Origin: Castanea sativa
Taxonomy: Eukaryota > Streptophyta > Magnoliopsida > Fagales > Fagaceae
DNA length: 64,000 nucleotides
Assembly (NCBI RefSeq): GCF_040712315.1
Contig: NC_134017.1
Span: 1,208,001 to 1,272,000 of the forward strand
Direction: 5' to 3'
Under the pieces are notes generated by a model, which worked only from the letters and a program-made list of their open reading frames with translations, did no database searches and was not told the origin of the DNA. This document shows positions 44,454 to 56,245 of this stretch, piece after piece. The number at the start of each line of letters is the position of its first letter. Position 1 is the stretch's first letter. Position numbers and translations under genes: made by a program.

Positions 44454-46186
44454 GAAGCACTTTTTTTACAATTTTTTTATTATGGATTGTTTGGTTTTTA
44501 ATTAATAACTCAATTGGATGAATATTTATGATGTGGTCTTACATTTGATTCTAAAATTAAAAAATAACACTTTTTTAAGAATAAATAATTTAAGACACAT
44601 GGCGCAAAATTGGAACTCTAATTTGGAATTCTAATTAGAATTTCTCTCAGTTTCACCTATTATTATATACTAGCTTGTAAACTCATGCATATGCATGGAT
44701 ACACTTAAAGATATACAATAAGATGTATAATATATTTCATAAATACTATTAATAGTCATTTTTATATTTTATTAACTCTTTAAAATAATTTGTAAGGTTA
44801 TTATTAGGTACAAATTGTAACATTTTATGTGTCCTTAGTATTACTCTTATCTTTTACAAGGGATGATTCGAAATCTTTTAAATATATATATATATATATA
44901 TAATTTATAATATAAAAATAGGTACCAAATGATTAAATACAACAAAAGCTCAGTCCAACGTTCAAAGCCTTAGCTGACTGAGGCTCTAAATCAAAACTAG
45001 CCCATTCTACAACATTGAGTTAGTCGAATTGAAGAGGCCCAACTAACAAAATTATATTTGTCCATCCATCAAATTGAAAACTCTGAATACAAAAGATGAG
45101 TAAAGTATGATCCGTCCATAATAAAGTTTTATTTGACAAAACAGAAAGAATAATAAAAGAAGTGTGCTCTCAGGATAATTATTAATAAACTACTTTAGAA
45201 AAATTTTGATATCACTTTCATGGTAAATATAAAAAGCTATCAAAAAAATTAATTATTTTTTTTCTTTTTCCTTAAAAAGTTTCTATAAATATTTTCTAAA
45301 AACTAATGTCCTTAGACTCTTAAAGCATCTATTAACTTTTCCCACGAAAAGAAACAATTCACTTTTTTGGATAATTTTTTCCCATAATTACCATTTTTAA
45401 AAGCTTTAACAATTGAATAAGGAACATCTATTTTGTAGTGTAATTATTTAGTGCTCCGAGAATATAGTAAATGTGTACTCTCTTCTCTCATATGAATAGT
45501 AGATCTCACAATAAATTTAATTAATAAAACTCACTGTTATATGAGAGGAATGAGCACTCATTTATTGTGCTTCAAGAACACGAAATAATTACTCCATTTT
45601 GTACGACAACAGACTTATGGCCTAAGACGTGTGGTATTTATATGGAGTAATGGTACAGGCACAAACTATTTTACAACATTTGTACAAAATATTGATGTGA
45701 CCAACCTCTAATTGGTTTCCATCTAAACCCACCATTAATATCATTTTTTCATTTACCAACAATCACTCACCACATCAGCAGTTTGTAAAAATATTTATAA
45801 AATAGTTTGTATTTCTAGCATTATTCATCTATATAGAGTTAGTTTTGAGACTTTGATTCCTCCTACTTCCACCTAGAAAACAAAATTATCCATGTGTATG
45901 ATTTAGATTTTATAATTAAGGGTAATATAGAATTAACTATTAATGGTTTGATAGTAAATCAATGGACATCTACTTTAGGATACACCAAAAGGCAAAGAAC
46001 ATGTTCATTATGGGATTAATTAAGTAATAACCGTGACTGTGAGAGCTCAAGCCAATACCTATATACCTTTACACCCCATTTTGTTTTCAATTTTTTAATT
46101 TTAATTTCTTTTTTCTTTTTGAGATATTTTTTAATAAATATCCACTTTTCAATATCAAAATACACCATTACATTAATTTCATAATT
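44454..46186 (+). other. Non-coding duplicated block after the Ty3 element
   Basis: 44454-44669 finishes the Helitron-like host sequence. From about 44810 to 46186 it aligns with 59150-61050. It includes a TA microsatellite at about 44882-44902 and a MITE with inverted ends (about 45648-45824; related copies at 57302-57474, 60513-60688 and 62287-62431) whose tips read like CAAACTATTTTACAA. No gene is seen. Confidence 0.6.
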
Positions 46187-47074
46187 TTATTTGTACGTTT
46201 TTAGACCCCCTTAAAACACAAGTTGTTTAACCTAGTTATTTAGCCAAGTGATTACTTAGGTAAATTATTCAAATCTAAGTTAAAACAAACCAATCACAAA
46301 AATTAAAGCAGTAGAAAATAAAGAACACAACAATATGATGACCCAAGAAAACCAAACCGGTAAAAAACTTGGTGAGGATTTAACCTAGCTATCCTTAAGG
46401 TAAAACAGATCCACTATGAAAGAATTGAAGTTTTACAATAGACTTAGACCACTAACATCATATTACTACCTCAAGTAGAAAACTTACTACCATGACCACG
46501 TGACAAGTCCAAGTCCACAGTCTACTTCTTTCTCAGATTCACAGCATCCATAAGTATACCACTTGTTTTTCTTTAAACTCTTTATGCAACAACTGAAACG
46601 ATCACCAAGCTCTCGACATCAATCTCAATCTTAATAACCCTAAGTGTGTATATATGAAGGCAAACGCCTCTACATCTCACAAGAGATTCACACACACAGC
46701 ATCAACAATAACAACAAAACGTAGCTAGGGTTTTTCCTTTTATACTTAAGACAAAACATAACACCCTACATGTCATATGAGCTTGGGCTGAATTGAAAAA
46801 TTTTGCAGAAAAACATGTTACACGAGTTTCGATCAATCGAGTCTAAGTTTCGATCGATCAAGTCTAATTTTCGATCGATCGAGTCTAATTTTCGATCGAT
46901 CAAGCCTTGCAGAAAGTGAACAGTAATTTTCTGCAATTACTCGATTCCAACTTTACACATACATCACTTTGAACAGTCTAAATCTAGACTCTAAGTTTTT
47001 ATCATAGTTTGCCAACATTACACATTGAAGTTCTAATACATTTAGATTCTAAATCCTTTGAACCTAACATTATT
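46187..47074 (+). mobile_element. Solo LTR, 878 bp
   Basis: The insertion 46192-47069 starts TGTACGTTTTTAGACC and ends CCTAACA, with a 5-bp duplication TTATT on each side. The paralogous site at about 61052 is empty. It contains a 23-bp tandem repeat built on TTTCGATCGATC (about 46848-46905). No domain or second LTR is present. Confidence 0.75.
46848..46905 (+). repeat. 23-bp tandem repeat with TCGATCGATC core
   Basis: About three to four units of the type TTTCGATCGATC(A/G)AGTCTAA lie within the solo LTR. The core is a self-complementary GATCGATC. Confidence 0.7.
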
Positions 47075-47531
47075 TTTAAAATATAACATAATAATAATTT
47101 TGAAAAGAGAAGGATTGTAATTTGCATAAAAAATTGTAATTCCTTTAAAATTTTGATTTGGGGAGAATAACGGATAAAGTGGTGCCCAAAGAGTAAATTT
47201 TTTATAGCACAAATAATTTTATAGTTGTTTATTATCTTTTCACAATTTTATATCTCTTTACTCTGTCATTTTTCTATCTCTTTTATATATATATATATAA
47301 TTTCGTAGTTCTTTGTATAACAATATGATTTTTGTTTCCCTAATTGTTATTTTTTTAGATCCTTTTTTTCCCCTTACTGTTTTAGTGTATATATAATTAG
47401 CGTCACAAAGACAATTTTAAGATTAAAAAAGGAAAGCAATTTACATTTTATCACCCTAAATATATCTTATATTGCACTTTAAACTCTGAACCTTTCGAAT
47501 AAACATTTTACACAATAAATTATAATATTTG

Positions 47532-47999
47532 TTACTTGTTTAGCATTGGTGGCAACGATTACATGGTCATGACATCATCTGTGAACCAATCCAATGTAAT
47601 AACTTCTTCTGACAACAAGATGAAATACATGACAATGGTGCTTGGCAATTTCACCACTGTGATCAAGGTAGGCTTACGTTCTCCCATGCCTAACATAATT
47701 TTATGGATCAAAAACACCTCTTTTTTCGCCCTAAATGCTGTCCAATTTCAGTGTTCCCTAAATCATCAATTTGTACAATTGACACTCCAATTCATGAGAA
47801 TTGTATCAATGGGGAGTTCACATGTGGAGGGAAAAATGGGACAGCGAAGTATGAGTTGTGCAGCAAGACTAGTGAATATGTGTGGTTTGATGCTGCACAT
47901 CCAACTGAAAGTGCCAACAGACAATTAGCCAACTTATTTTGGAATGGACATCCAAAAATCACAGGGCCTTACAATCTAAAGAAGCTATTTGACATCTAG
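47532..47999 (+). pseudogene. GDSL-4: stub of a GDSL esterase/lipase gene
   Basis: It begins inside exon 3 ([10 protein letters not shown]; exon remnant 47532-47667 with its GTAGGC donor), continues through the start of intron 3, then jumps into the middle of exon 5 (from about 47811, [11 protein letters not shown]) to the stop 47997-47999. Exons 1, 2 and 4 and part of 5 are absent. The internal jump is at the shared word CAATG, present in both intron 3 (TATCAATGTAAC) and exon 5 (ATACAATGGGGAG) of the intact copies, as expected for a microhomology deletion. The left edge joins sequence that continues uninterrupted at 61510. The 3' flank with AATAAA at 48059 is retained. Non-functional. Confidence 0.9.
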
Positions 48000-50069
48000 T
48001 AGAGCTGTGACATTTGGGACTGTATTATGTAGGATTGGTGATTCGGTTTAGTACACTGAATAAAATCATCTCTAGTGTTTCAAATGTGTCTGTTGGCAAA
48101 ATGTTTTCCACTTTTACTTCTTCTCTATTTTTGGTTTTTTTGTCTTAATCTTAATTTTTTTTTTTAAATAGATTATATTAGTTTTAATTTTTGAAAATAA
48201 ACTAAATTTTATCTTTTTGTCACATATTTAGCATAAATTAAAACTACCAAAAATTATACTACCTTTTCACTCATAGTTTGCAAATAAGTTATTGAAAACT
48301 TTGATAATGATACACTTACTTGGCACATTATAAAAAAGTTCAATCCAAAGTCCAAATTGTTAAAACCCAGTTTATCCAAAGCTCTAAATCCAAACTTGGC
48401 ACATTCGACAAATTTTGAGTTGGCGTAGATGGATAGGTCATCCGTTAGTATTTTCTTTAAAGATTATACATAAATCAAATAAGTTGTGAGAAATAAGCTA
48501 TTAGGCAGGGTCTTTGATTAGGCGTAAAATGCAATTTACTTGTTGAGTACTTTTTTTTTTTTTTTTTTTTTTTGAGAAAATACTTTTTGAGTACTTGAGT
48601 GTACTCCATTGATATGATCCGCTACTCCTTCATCTAATTTTTGCTTTACATTCTCTTTCTTCTACTTCTTTACTTTTTCTTGTTCATAAATTTCTTGTTG
48701 TTGACCACGATTTCTAATTTCTATCTCTTCTTGACAACATTTCCATGCTACTAGACATAAGTTGGCACTTTGGCAACAACATCGTTCAAACATTGATGAC
48801 ATGATTATGGCAATAGGCTACTTGTTTATAAATTAAAAACATTGATAATAACTTTTAGGCTCTAGTACCTTTTCATTAAGCTATACAATCATTGAAAACC
48901 TCATTTTGAAATCGTGTTTATTAATACCTAAGATATGTTTTCTACAAACCCAAAGATAATCAAATATGTCAAAAGTTTTGTAGTTCAGTCTACATATTCT
49001 AATGTTTTTGAGAGAGACCTCTTAGGTTCAAAACTTTAAATCCCTTAATTGTAATTATGAAGTGAGTAGTGTTATGGGTACTAAAGTTTTATTACATTGA
49101 GCTAATAAATTGGCGTGTCATTAATTATAAAGAGACAATTCAAATATTCAGTTATAAGATGGTTAAAGCCCACTAATTACATTCATTATCACGTTAGTTT
49201 GTAATTTTTTTTTTTTTTAGAGAGTATTAACTTATGACGTCCGCTCTTGATAATAACTCTTGATGATAGCTATTTATCATCAGACCAAGACACCAATCAG
49301 TTTTTGGTGTAGGTAGAGATTGAACCTCAGATCTCTTATTTAACCATCAAAGATTTTACTAGTTAAGCTAATTAAAACCCACTAATTTGTAAGTTTTATA
49401 TAGGAGAAATGTTAATGGATGCTAAGATAAACTTTCATAAAATAGTTTATTAACAATTGCCCCTAGAAAACTTATTAATAAGAATCTTTATTTAGTAAAG
49501 TCCACTAATTACATTCATTATCACGTTAGTTTGTAAGTTTTTTTTTTTTTTAGAAAGTTTTAACTTATAGCGTCTGCTCTTGATAATAACTCTTTATCAT
49601 CAGACCAAGACACCAATCATTTTTTTGTATAGACAGAGATTAAACCCCAGATCTCTTATTCAACTATCAGAGATTTTACCAATTAAACTACCTAGAACTC
49701 ACTAGTTTGTAAGTTTTATATAGGAAAAATGTTAACGGATGTCTTAATAAACTTACATAAAATAGTTTATTAACAATTGCCCGCACTTATTAATAAGAAT
49801 CTTTATTTAATAAAATTCTTTAATTGCATGCCCTTCCTAAATGTGAATCCTAGTAATCATCAGAAACACAAATGGAAAGTCCCCCCAAAAACCTTTAAAT
49901 TCTTTCGAAGATGCATTGGTACGTATTCTTGATGACACCAACAATGAGGAGATGTTAAGGCAATATTGATTGCCACAAGAGTGACTTTTCGGTTGGCATT
50001 TCTTATAGCACGTGGGAAATGAGAACAAATGAAGTTAATGAATGTTCATAAAGTTTGAGGAGATATTTA
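48000..50069 (+). other. Intergenic duplicated block after GDSL-4
   Basis: It aligns with 14863-16800 after GDSL-2, without the MITE at 15087. It holds a T-run (about 48552-48573) and two family-A SINEs on the minus strand (about 49204-49370 and 49538-49700), the second within a local duplication of about 330 bp (49165-49500 against 49500-49830). No gene is seen. Confidence 0.6.
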
Positions 50070-50122
50070 TGTATTATCAGTGACGGAACCAGGATTTATA
50101 CCCAAGGAGCCAAAGCTTAAAA

Positions 50123-50190
<68 letters not shown>

Positions 50191-50443
50191 AAAATAAAAA
50201 CTAACATCTATTTCATATTCAACAAAATTCTACATACAAAATAAGTATTTCTTAAACATTTCATATTATAAAACACATCAACAAAGTATAACATACAAAA
50301 TAAGTGTTTTTTATTTTGTGCACGATTTTTGTTTAGTCCTTATTTATTTATTTTTATTTTTTTTTGTAGTAAAAGGGGTATGAATTTTATTTATTTATTT
50401 ATTTTCTTATAGGTCAATATCTAAATATTTTAGAGGAGGAGAG

Positions 50444-50493
<50 letters not shown>

Positions 50494-50591
50494 GCAAACT
50501 TAATTTTTTATATACCAATTTTTTTTTTTTAATGGGGGTGGGAGGGCATGGCCCCCCTTTGCCCTACTGTAGATCCGCCCCTGGGTATTAT
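50070..50591. mobile_element. hAT-like element, 506 bp, with long TA microsatellites
   Basis: The body 50078-50583 starts CAGTGACGGAACC and ends GATCCGCCCCTG, with flanking 8-mers TGTATTAT and GGTATTAT (7 of 8). The empty site AGGTATTATTGATTG is at about 16910. It contains two long (TA)n tracts, about 50130-50182 and 50450-50490. Confidence 0.82.
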
Positions 50592-50689
50592 TGATTGCTA
50601 CAAGAATGAAGTCAACCTGGTTATTACTGCGTCAAAGCTTTTGTGGTCGAATACTGTGTAGCAATCCAAATCATCTTTTGAAAATCAAC

Positions 50690-52622
50690 AGTCCATCATC
50701 ATCAATAGCGGCTCCAGGAATTTTTCCCAAGGTGTTCCTTGAGTACGTGGTTTTCTTATCAAATATTTGTTCATAATTCTAGCAAAAAAATAAACAATAA
50801 ACTATAAGTTCATTTGAAATATTAATAAAATTATTAATTATTGTTGTTTAGTTGTTTTATTAATTTGTTTGTTTTTTATAAACTATAATTTGTTATATTG
50901 TTGTTTCATTAATTATAAAATTATTAATTTTCGTTTAACCTAACATAATTTAATTTGTTTCTCTTTTATAATATATTAGTTAATTAAATTATTAATTATT
51001 GTTTATTAGTTGCTTCCCCTAATTAATTATTGGTTAATTAAATAATTTTTTATTAGTTGCACTAGCACACACCCCATGTGCATTTACTTCCCCCAATTCA
51101 AATATCTCACCCCGGCCCCACGCCCCCATCCACCCCCCACCATGGTTTTAAAAACCAGTACAGTGAAAGATCCGAAAAATGGACTGGCTACCGGTTTTCT
51201 AGTCGGACTGGAGTCCGACCAGTGGTCAAACCGGTGACGTCATAAATAATTTAATTAATAAATAAAAAATTATAAAAAATAATAAAATTAAATAAATAAG
51301 AATATAGCTACTGATATTTAGTAAAAATATATATATATATATATAATTTTAGAAGTATTTTCATGTTAAATTTAACTCAAATGAAAAGAAAAATAAATTA
51401 TCATTTTTTTAGAGGAAGAAAAAGAAGTTAACCGAAACAAACTACCCAAAAAAAAAAGTTATGGTTTTAAAGTTTTATAATCATATATAATGTTCAGTAT
51501 TTTTAACAAAACCATTATTTAATTTAAAAATATTTATCTATGTTAATATAATTTCATATCTCAATATTTCATCTAAAAAAATTGTATTTATTATAAAAAT
51601 ATTTTATGTTTTTCTGGAATATTGCAATAGAGTGGTTCTAGGATCACAAATTATTCCACAACTTTGTTGCCACAACTCTAACATGGCAGATTGTGAGTGG
51701 TTAACTATCACTTAAACATAGACCTACCATTTTTTCTTTGCCAATTACACTATGTCCCATCACAATTATGACAAAACATTGTGAAAAATTATGTAGTCTT
51801 AAACTTTCCCTCATACGAAGTGCAAATAATTCAGATTCTTTGCCTTTGATTGACCACTCAAACCCACGTAAGCCATATCACAAACGAATTTCTCAACAAA
51901 AAAAATAAATAAAAGTAAAGTGGTCTAGTTCAAATCTTATGTCCCACTTTTCCTGCTTCACTCTATACTCCACCAATAAAAACTTGCCACATGTTCACTT
52001 AATTAATTAAATACTACTATTAATTAATAACGGTAGCATTAATAAGTCAATAATAATAGTATTTAATTAATTAGGTGAACACGTGGTAAGTTTTTATTGG
52101 TGGAATATAGAGTGGAGCAAGAAAAGTGAGACAAAAAATTTGGACTCAAAGTGGTCTGCGTCTCTCACGTAACCATCAACATGGCCAAAGGATATCCACC
52201 CACATTTATACCAAACTTTTAAAAAGATTGTCCTCTCCTCTTCTTATCTAAAAGTATAAACAAATTGCTCAAATTTCTCTCTCACTCTAAAGAAGAAGCA
52301 GCGGCAGAGCTGCAGTTCCTCTCTTTCTCTGTTTCCTCCAAAGCCTAGTTCGTCTCCTCACCCAAATTAAGAGATATTTCTTATTTCATAATCATTTTCT
52401 CATATATTTTCTGTTACATTTTTTTTTTTTTTAGATTTTAGTTCAAAATTTGTTTGGCATAAAAAAAGTTTGAGGGTGTTCCTCATGTTTTTTGAGGGTG
52501 TTCCTTTCTTTTTAAGGGTAGATAAATACAAAAATTTAAATTATTATATATAAATTTTTTTTTTCAGTCAGGTATTCTTGAGAACACCCTGAGCCAAACG
52601 TGGCACCACCACTGAGTCCATG
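50690..52622. mobile_element. hAT-like element, 1.9 kb, upstream of GDSL-5
   Basis: The body is about 50698-52614. The right end GTGGCACCACCACTG mirrors the left-end phrase CAATAGCGGCTCC as an imperfect inverted repeat; the flanking 8-mers are AGTCCATC and AGTCCATG. The empty site CAACCAGTCC at the other copies is continuous. Inside are a phrase GTCGGACTGG with neighbouring ACCGG words (51160-51240), the fold-back at 51926, and a CT-rich, leader-like stretch (52230-52360). No complete transposase frame is seen. It ends about 280 bp before the GDSL-5 ATG. Confidence 0.6.
51917..52156. mobile_element. Fold-back MITE with 9-bp duplication
   Basis: The body 51926-52147 is almost entirely two inverted arms of about 100 bp around an AT-rich centre, flanked by a perfect 9-bp duplication AAAGTGGTC (51917-51925, 52148-52156), as in Mutator-type MITEs. 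It is nested in the hAT-like element. Confidence 0.82.
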
Positions 52623-52787
52623 TCATGGATGGCTTTGCTGCTTCGTAGTTCACACAAGCAAGTCCTCTAGCTCTATTATAGTCAACCAGTCCATGGCATT
52701 ATGGTTTATCTGGTGCTTCACAGTTCACACTGCGCCAACACACACCTTGGCCAACCCAAAAAAAATTCCCCACTATCTTTAGTACCT

Positions 52788-52795
52788 TATAAATA
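52788..52795 (+). promoter_or_regulatory. TATA box of GDSL-5
   Basis: TATAAATA lies 97 bases before the ATG at 52892, within the shared GDSL promoter (CCTTGGCCAACCC upstream, CCCATATGATACTCTC downstream). Confidence 0.55.
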
Positions 52796-52891
52796 AAAAC
52801 CATACCCATATGATACTCTCACTCTACTGTGCTGTGCACAATAACTTGTGAAAACTTGCTCAAACCATAAAGTCATAAACCAACATTTGAC

Positions 52892-55811
52892 ATGGCAAGT
52901 ATAAGCATACACTTTAGTATACTGGCCTTTTTTTGTGCCACCCTTCTCATTATTCCTTACACTTGCCTTGCTAAGTTGCCAGAAAACCATGCCGCATTGT
53001 TCATATTTGGAGACTCTCTCTTTGACGCTGGAAACAATAACTACATCAATGCCCACAAATCAGACTTCTGGCCATATGGTAGGAGCTTCTTCAAGCACCC
53101 CACTGGTCGAGGCTGCGATGGCCGGGTTGTACCTGACTTCATTGGTAACATTATTTTTTTTTTTTTTCACAATTTATCAATTGTGGTTTCTAATATAATT
53201 ACTTAATTAGAGTTTGATTAATATGAGTGGCCACTTAACTGTGACTTATGGGTTTTTTTTTTTTTTTTTTTGGTTCTGTATTTTTGCAGCTGAGTATGCA
53301 AACTTGCCATTGATCAAACCATATCTGCAGCTAGGATTTGAAAACTGATGATGCCGAAAAAATCACCAGTGAGTTGTAAGCACCCCTCAAGCCGAAGCAA
53401 CACCTGCAAAAAGAAAATAATGGACCTAGAGAGAGAGCACCGGTGTGGTGCCGGCCAAAAACCCTCCAAAGGTCAAGTTAGAATCTTGTTCCTTTAACCC
53501 TAGAGTGCCAGAGTTAAGAATATTGTGCGTACCTTCATATTTAGGGTTTCTGGGGTATTTATATTGAGTGGAGTTACCTTTCTTTTAGGATACAACTTCC
53601 TTCTCAAGCTCCTTTCTATATAGGAGTCTTCTCAAACATGTATCGCAAGAATTCCAAGTGTGCACGTTTGCGTGGGGATAAAGCAAAAGTTGATTTAAGG
53701 CATATCAAATGACACAACCTGGAATCTTCAATCAATTCGTACATGACGGATACTCAGCAAATTTAACCGTCACAGTCGAATCACCTACGGTGTCGATCCA
53801 TCTTTATAATCTCCGTCCCTTCAAGTTTTATAAGAATACCCGTTTCCTATTTTTATCACCTTCAAAAACTATACTGATAGGGTTAACTTTGCATCTGCTG
53901 GGGCTGGTGTTCTTCCTGAGACTCGTCCAGGAGCGGTATGTGTTCTTCTGCAATATAGATATCTACGAATTGCATTAAGGGTTCGAAAATTTGGCCAAAC
54001 TTAGTTATTGATAGTAATATTGATATAGTGATTTTATAGCAATTGTTATCATTAATAAGGAAATAAAGTGAAATTTGAAACGCAAAGAACTATATATTAA
54101 CTTGTCAACAAGGCATGTCTAGCCAATAGATGTGCTGCAAAGTTACCACTCCTGCTGATGTGGGTTGCCTCCCACGAGTTAAACAGGTTCATGATGTAAT
54201 CAATCTGAATTTAGTTTCTGTTTAAGGAAAGTATGGCATATGTTGTTCATCAAAAAATTAAAAAAAACCTGTCAACATATTCTAGAGCATTTATCTAGGC
54301 TGAGCTGCCTTGCTTGTTGAATGAAGTAGGCCCATGCCTCTAGAGCAAAGCAGGGCATTCTCAACATTAACAATGTTATTAATACTAACTTTGATAATAA
54401 TATCTTAAACATTAATGTTGATTTTTTTATGGATTCAAAAATAACAATGTTGATTTTTGAAATTTGCCATTTAAGATAACTAGTATATTCATTATACCTA
54501 CTCAATAGAATTTTCATTCTTTTTTTGTGCTTTTTCCAGATAAACCTTGAATTGCAACTAAGCTATTTTGAGGAGGTAGAGAAGAAGTTAAAGCAGCAGC
54601 TAGGTGATGCAGCAGCCAAGAAGTTGCTATCAAAATCTGTTTACTTATTTAGCATTGGCAGCAACGATTACATGATCATCACATCATCTGTGAACCAATC
54701 CAATGTAATAACTTCTTCTTACAAGAAGAAATACGTGACAATGGTGCTTGGCAATTTCACCTCTGTGATCAAGGTAGGCTTACGTTGTCCTATGCCTAAC
54801 ATAATTTTGTGGATAAATAACACCTCTTTTTTCGCCCTAAACGCTGTCCAATTTCAATGTCCCCTAAATTATCAATTTGTACAATTGACACCCCAATTCA
54901 TGAGAATTGTATCAATGTAACTTTGTTGTTTATATCAGGTATTAAATGATATGGAAATTATGGTTTTTATTCCAAATATTTAGAGTAATTTCATCATTAT
55001 GCCTAATTTCCATCTCAGTTATGACTTAACCTCCAATTTAAAAGACAGGGATACATTGATACAAACCTCTAAAATTGAGGTATCAATCATGTAATTGATA
55101 ATCTCAAATACATTGTAAATGGGGTGAATTGTGGAAAAAGTGTAATTTTCCTAATTTTATTTTTACTATGAAATAATAATTTACATACATACAAATAAAA
55201 GTTTCTTGCTATTATTTTTGCAGAAAGTACATAAAATGGGAGGTAGGAAATTTGGGTTCCAAAACGTGGGGCCTATAGGATGTATGCCTTTCACCAAAGC
55301 CTCATTGGGGATTACCAGTGATTGTGCCCATGAACCTTCGGTAATGGCAAAAATGCACAACATAGCCCTACCCAAACTCCTCAAGAAGATACAAAGACAG
55401 CTACCAGGTTTCAAATATGCACTATATGATTACTACACCACCCTAGCTATAAGAACACTTTACAGTACAAAATTTGGTAATCTTTCTATTCCATCAAAAT
55501 TTTACCAATATCTTTGCTTATATATACCATAACTAATCCTTCTTTGTTTTCTCAATAATTATATTGGAGTAGGTTTCAAGGTTGGGAAGAGTGCATGCTG
55601 TGGCAGTGGGACATACAATGGGGAGTTCACATGTGGAGGGAAAAATGGGACAGTGAAGTATGAGTTATGCAGCAAACCCAGTGAATATGTGTGGTTTGAT
55701 GCTGCACATCCAACTGAAAGTGCCAACAGACAATTAGCCAACTTATTTTGGAATGGACATCCAAAAATCACAGGGCCTTACAATCTAAAGAAGCTATTTG
55801 ACATCCTGTAG
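52892..55811 (+). pseudogene. GDSL-5: GDSL esterase/lipase gene split by a solo LTR
   Basis: Exon 1 (52892-53144) is intact with signal peptide and GDSL block. Exon 2 (53290-53345 plus 53870-53935) is split by a 519-bp solo LTR. Exons 3 (54540-54773), 4 (55224-55476) and 5 (55573-55811) are open with good splice sites. The LTR's own first bases create an in-frame TGA right at the junction. After the LTR a Gly of the [10 protein letters not shown] block is Arg, and block III reads GSND, still fitting GxND. Relative to GDSL-2 everything else is conserved, so the gene was probably active until the insertion. Unless exon 2 is skipped or the LTR spliced out, the product would be a fragment of about 100 residues. 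Confidence 0.9.
53341..53869 (-). mobile_element. Solo LTR in GDSL-5 exon 2, 519 bp
   Basis: The insertion 53346-53864 starts TGATGATGCCG and ends TCACCTTCA, with a 5-bp duplication AAAAC on both sides; GDSL-2 and GDSL-3 give the empty site GAAAACTATACTGATGG. Its orientation is minus: the complement has a TATA-type CAATATAAATACCCC and ends CGGCATCATCA, like the LTR at 18823-19288. It is probably from a related Tat-like family. Confidence 0.9.
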
Positions 55812-55856
55812 AGCTGTGACATTTGGGACTGTATTATGTAGGATTGGTGATTTGGT

Positions 55857-56245
55857 TTAGAGCATCTCCAGCAGATTCTCCAAAATTTTGTACTGTTTAA
55901 AGAATGAACAGTGACATTTAGCTATTACTTACCTATTTTTTCAAATACACTTTCCAACAGATTATCTATCACATTCTCTATCTCATTTAAATATTATTTC
56001 TTCATTTATTCTTTATTCTTTTTTTAACAACCACCCATCTTCTAACATTTTTTTATTCAATATCTGTTTATTATAATAGGAAAAAATATTTGAAGAATGA
56101 ATAGTAGCCCATTAGATTTGATGAGCTACTGTTCATGAGCAAAAAAAATCCAAGTATAGAGAAGTTGTTGGAGGCTAGTTTTATGGTCTCATTCTCTATT
56201 ATAGGCAATATTTTGCCTTTACATATACCATTGGATATGCTCTTA
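55857..56245. mobile_element. PIF/Harbinger-like MITE, 383 bp, in the GDSL-5 3' region
   Basis: The body 55860-56242 starts GAGCATCTCCAGC and ends GGATATGCTC, flanked by TTA on both sides. GDSL-2, -3 and -4 show the empty site GGTTTAGTAC. It separates the stop codon from the AATAAA at 56254-56259. Confidence 0.85.

Larger units (their letters stand above)
33444..44669 (-). mobile_element. Helitron-like sequence hosting the Ty3 element
   Basis: Read on the minus strand, the 3' side at 33444 ends in CTAG, about 10 bases after a short palindrome (CATGCATATACATG, imperfect), the usual Helitron 3' architecture. The far side (about 44590-44669) has AATTTTGCGCCATGTGTC and AGGTGAAACTGAGAG-type sequence seen at the 5' ends of plant Helitrons. 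A second, similar 3' end with palindrome CATGCATATGCATG and CTAG begins at 44670, directly abutting. No Rep/helicase gene is present. The class is inferred from ends only. Confidence 0.4.
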
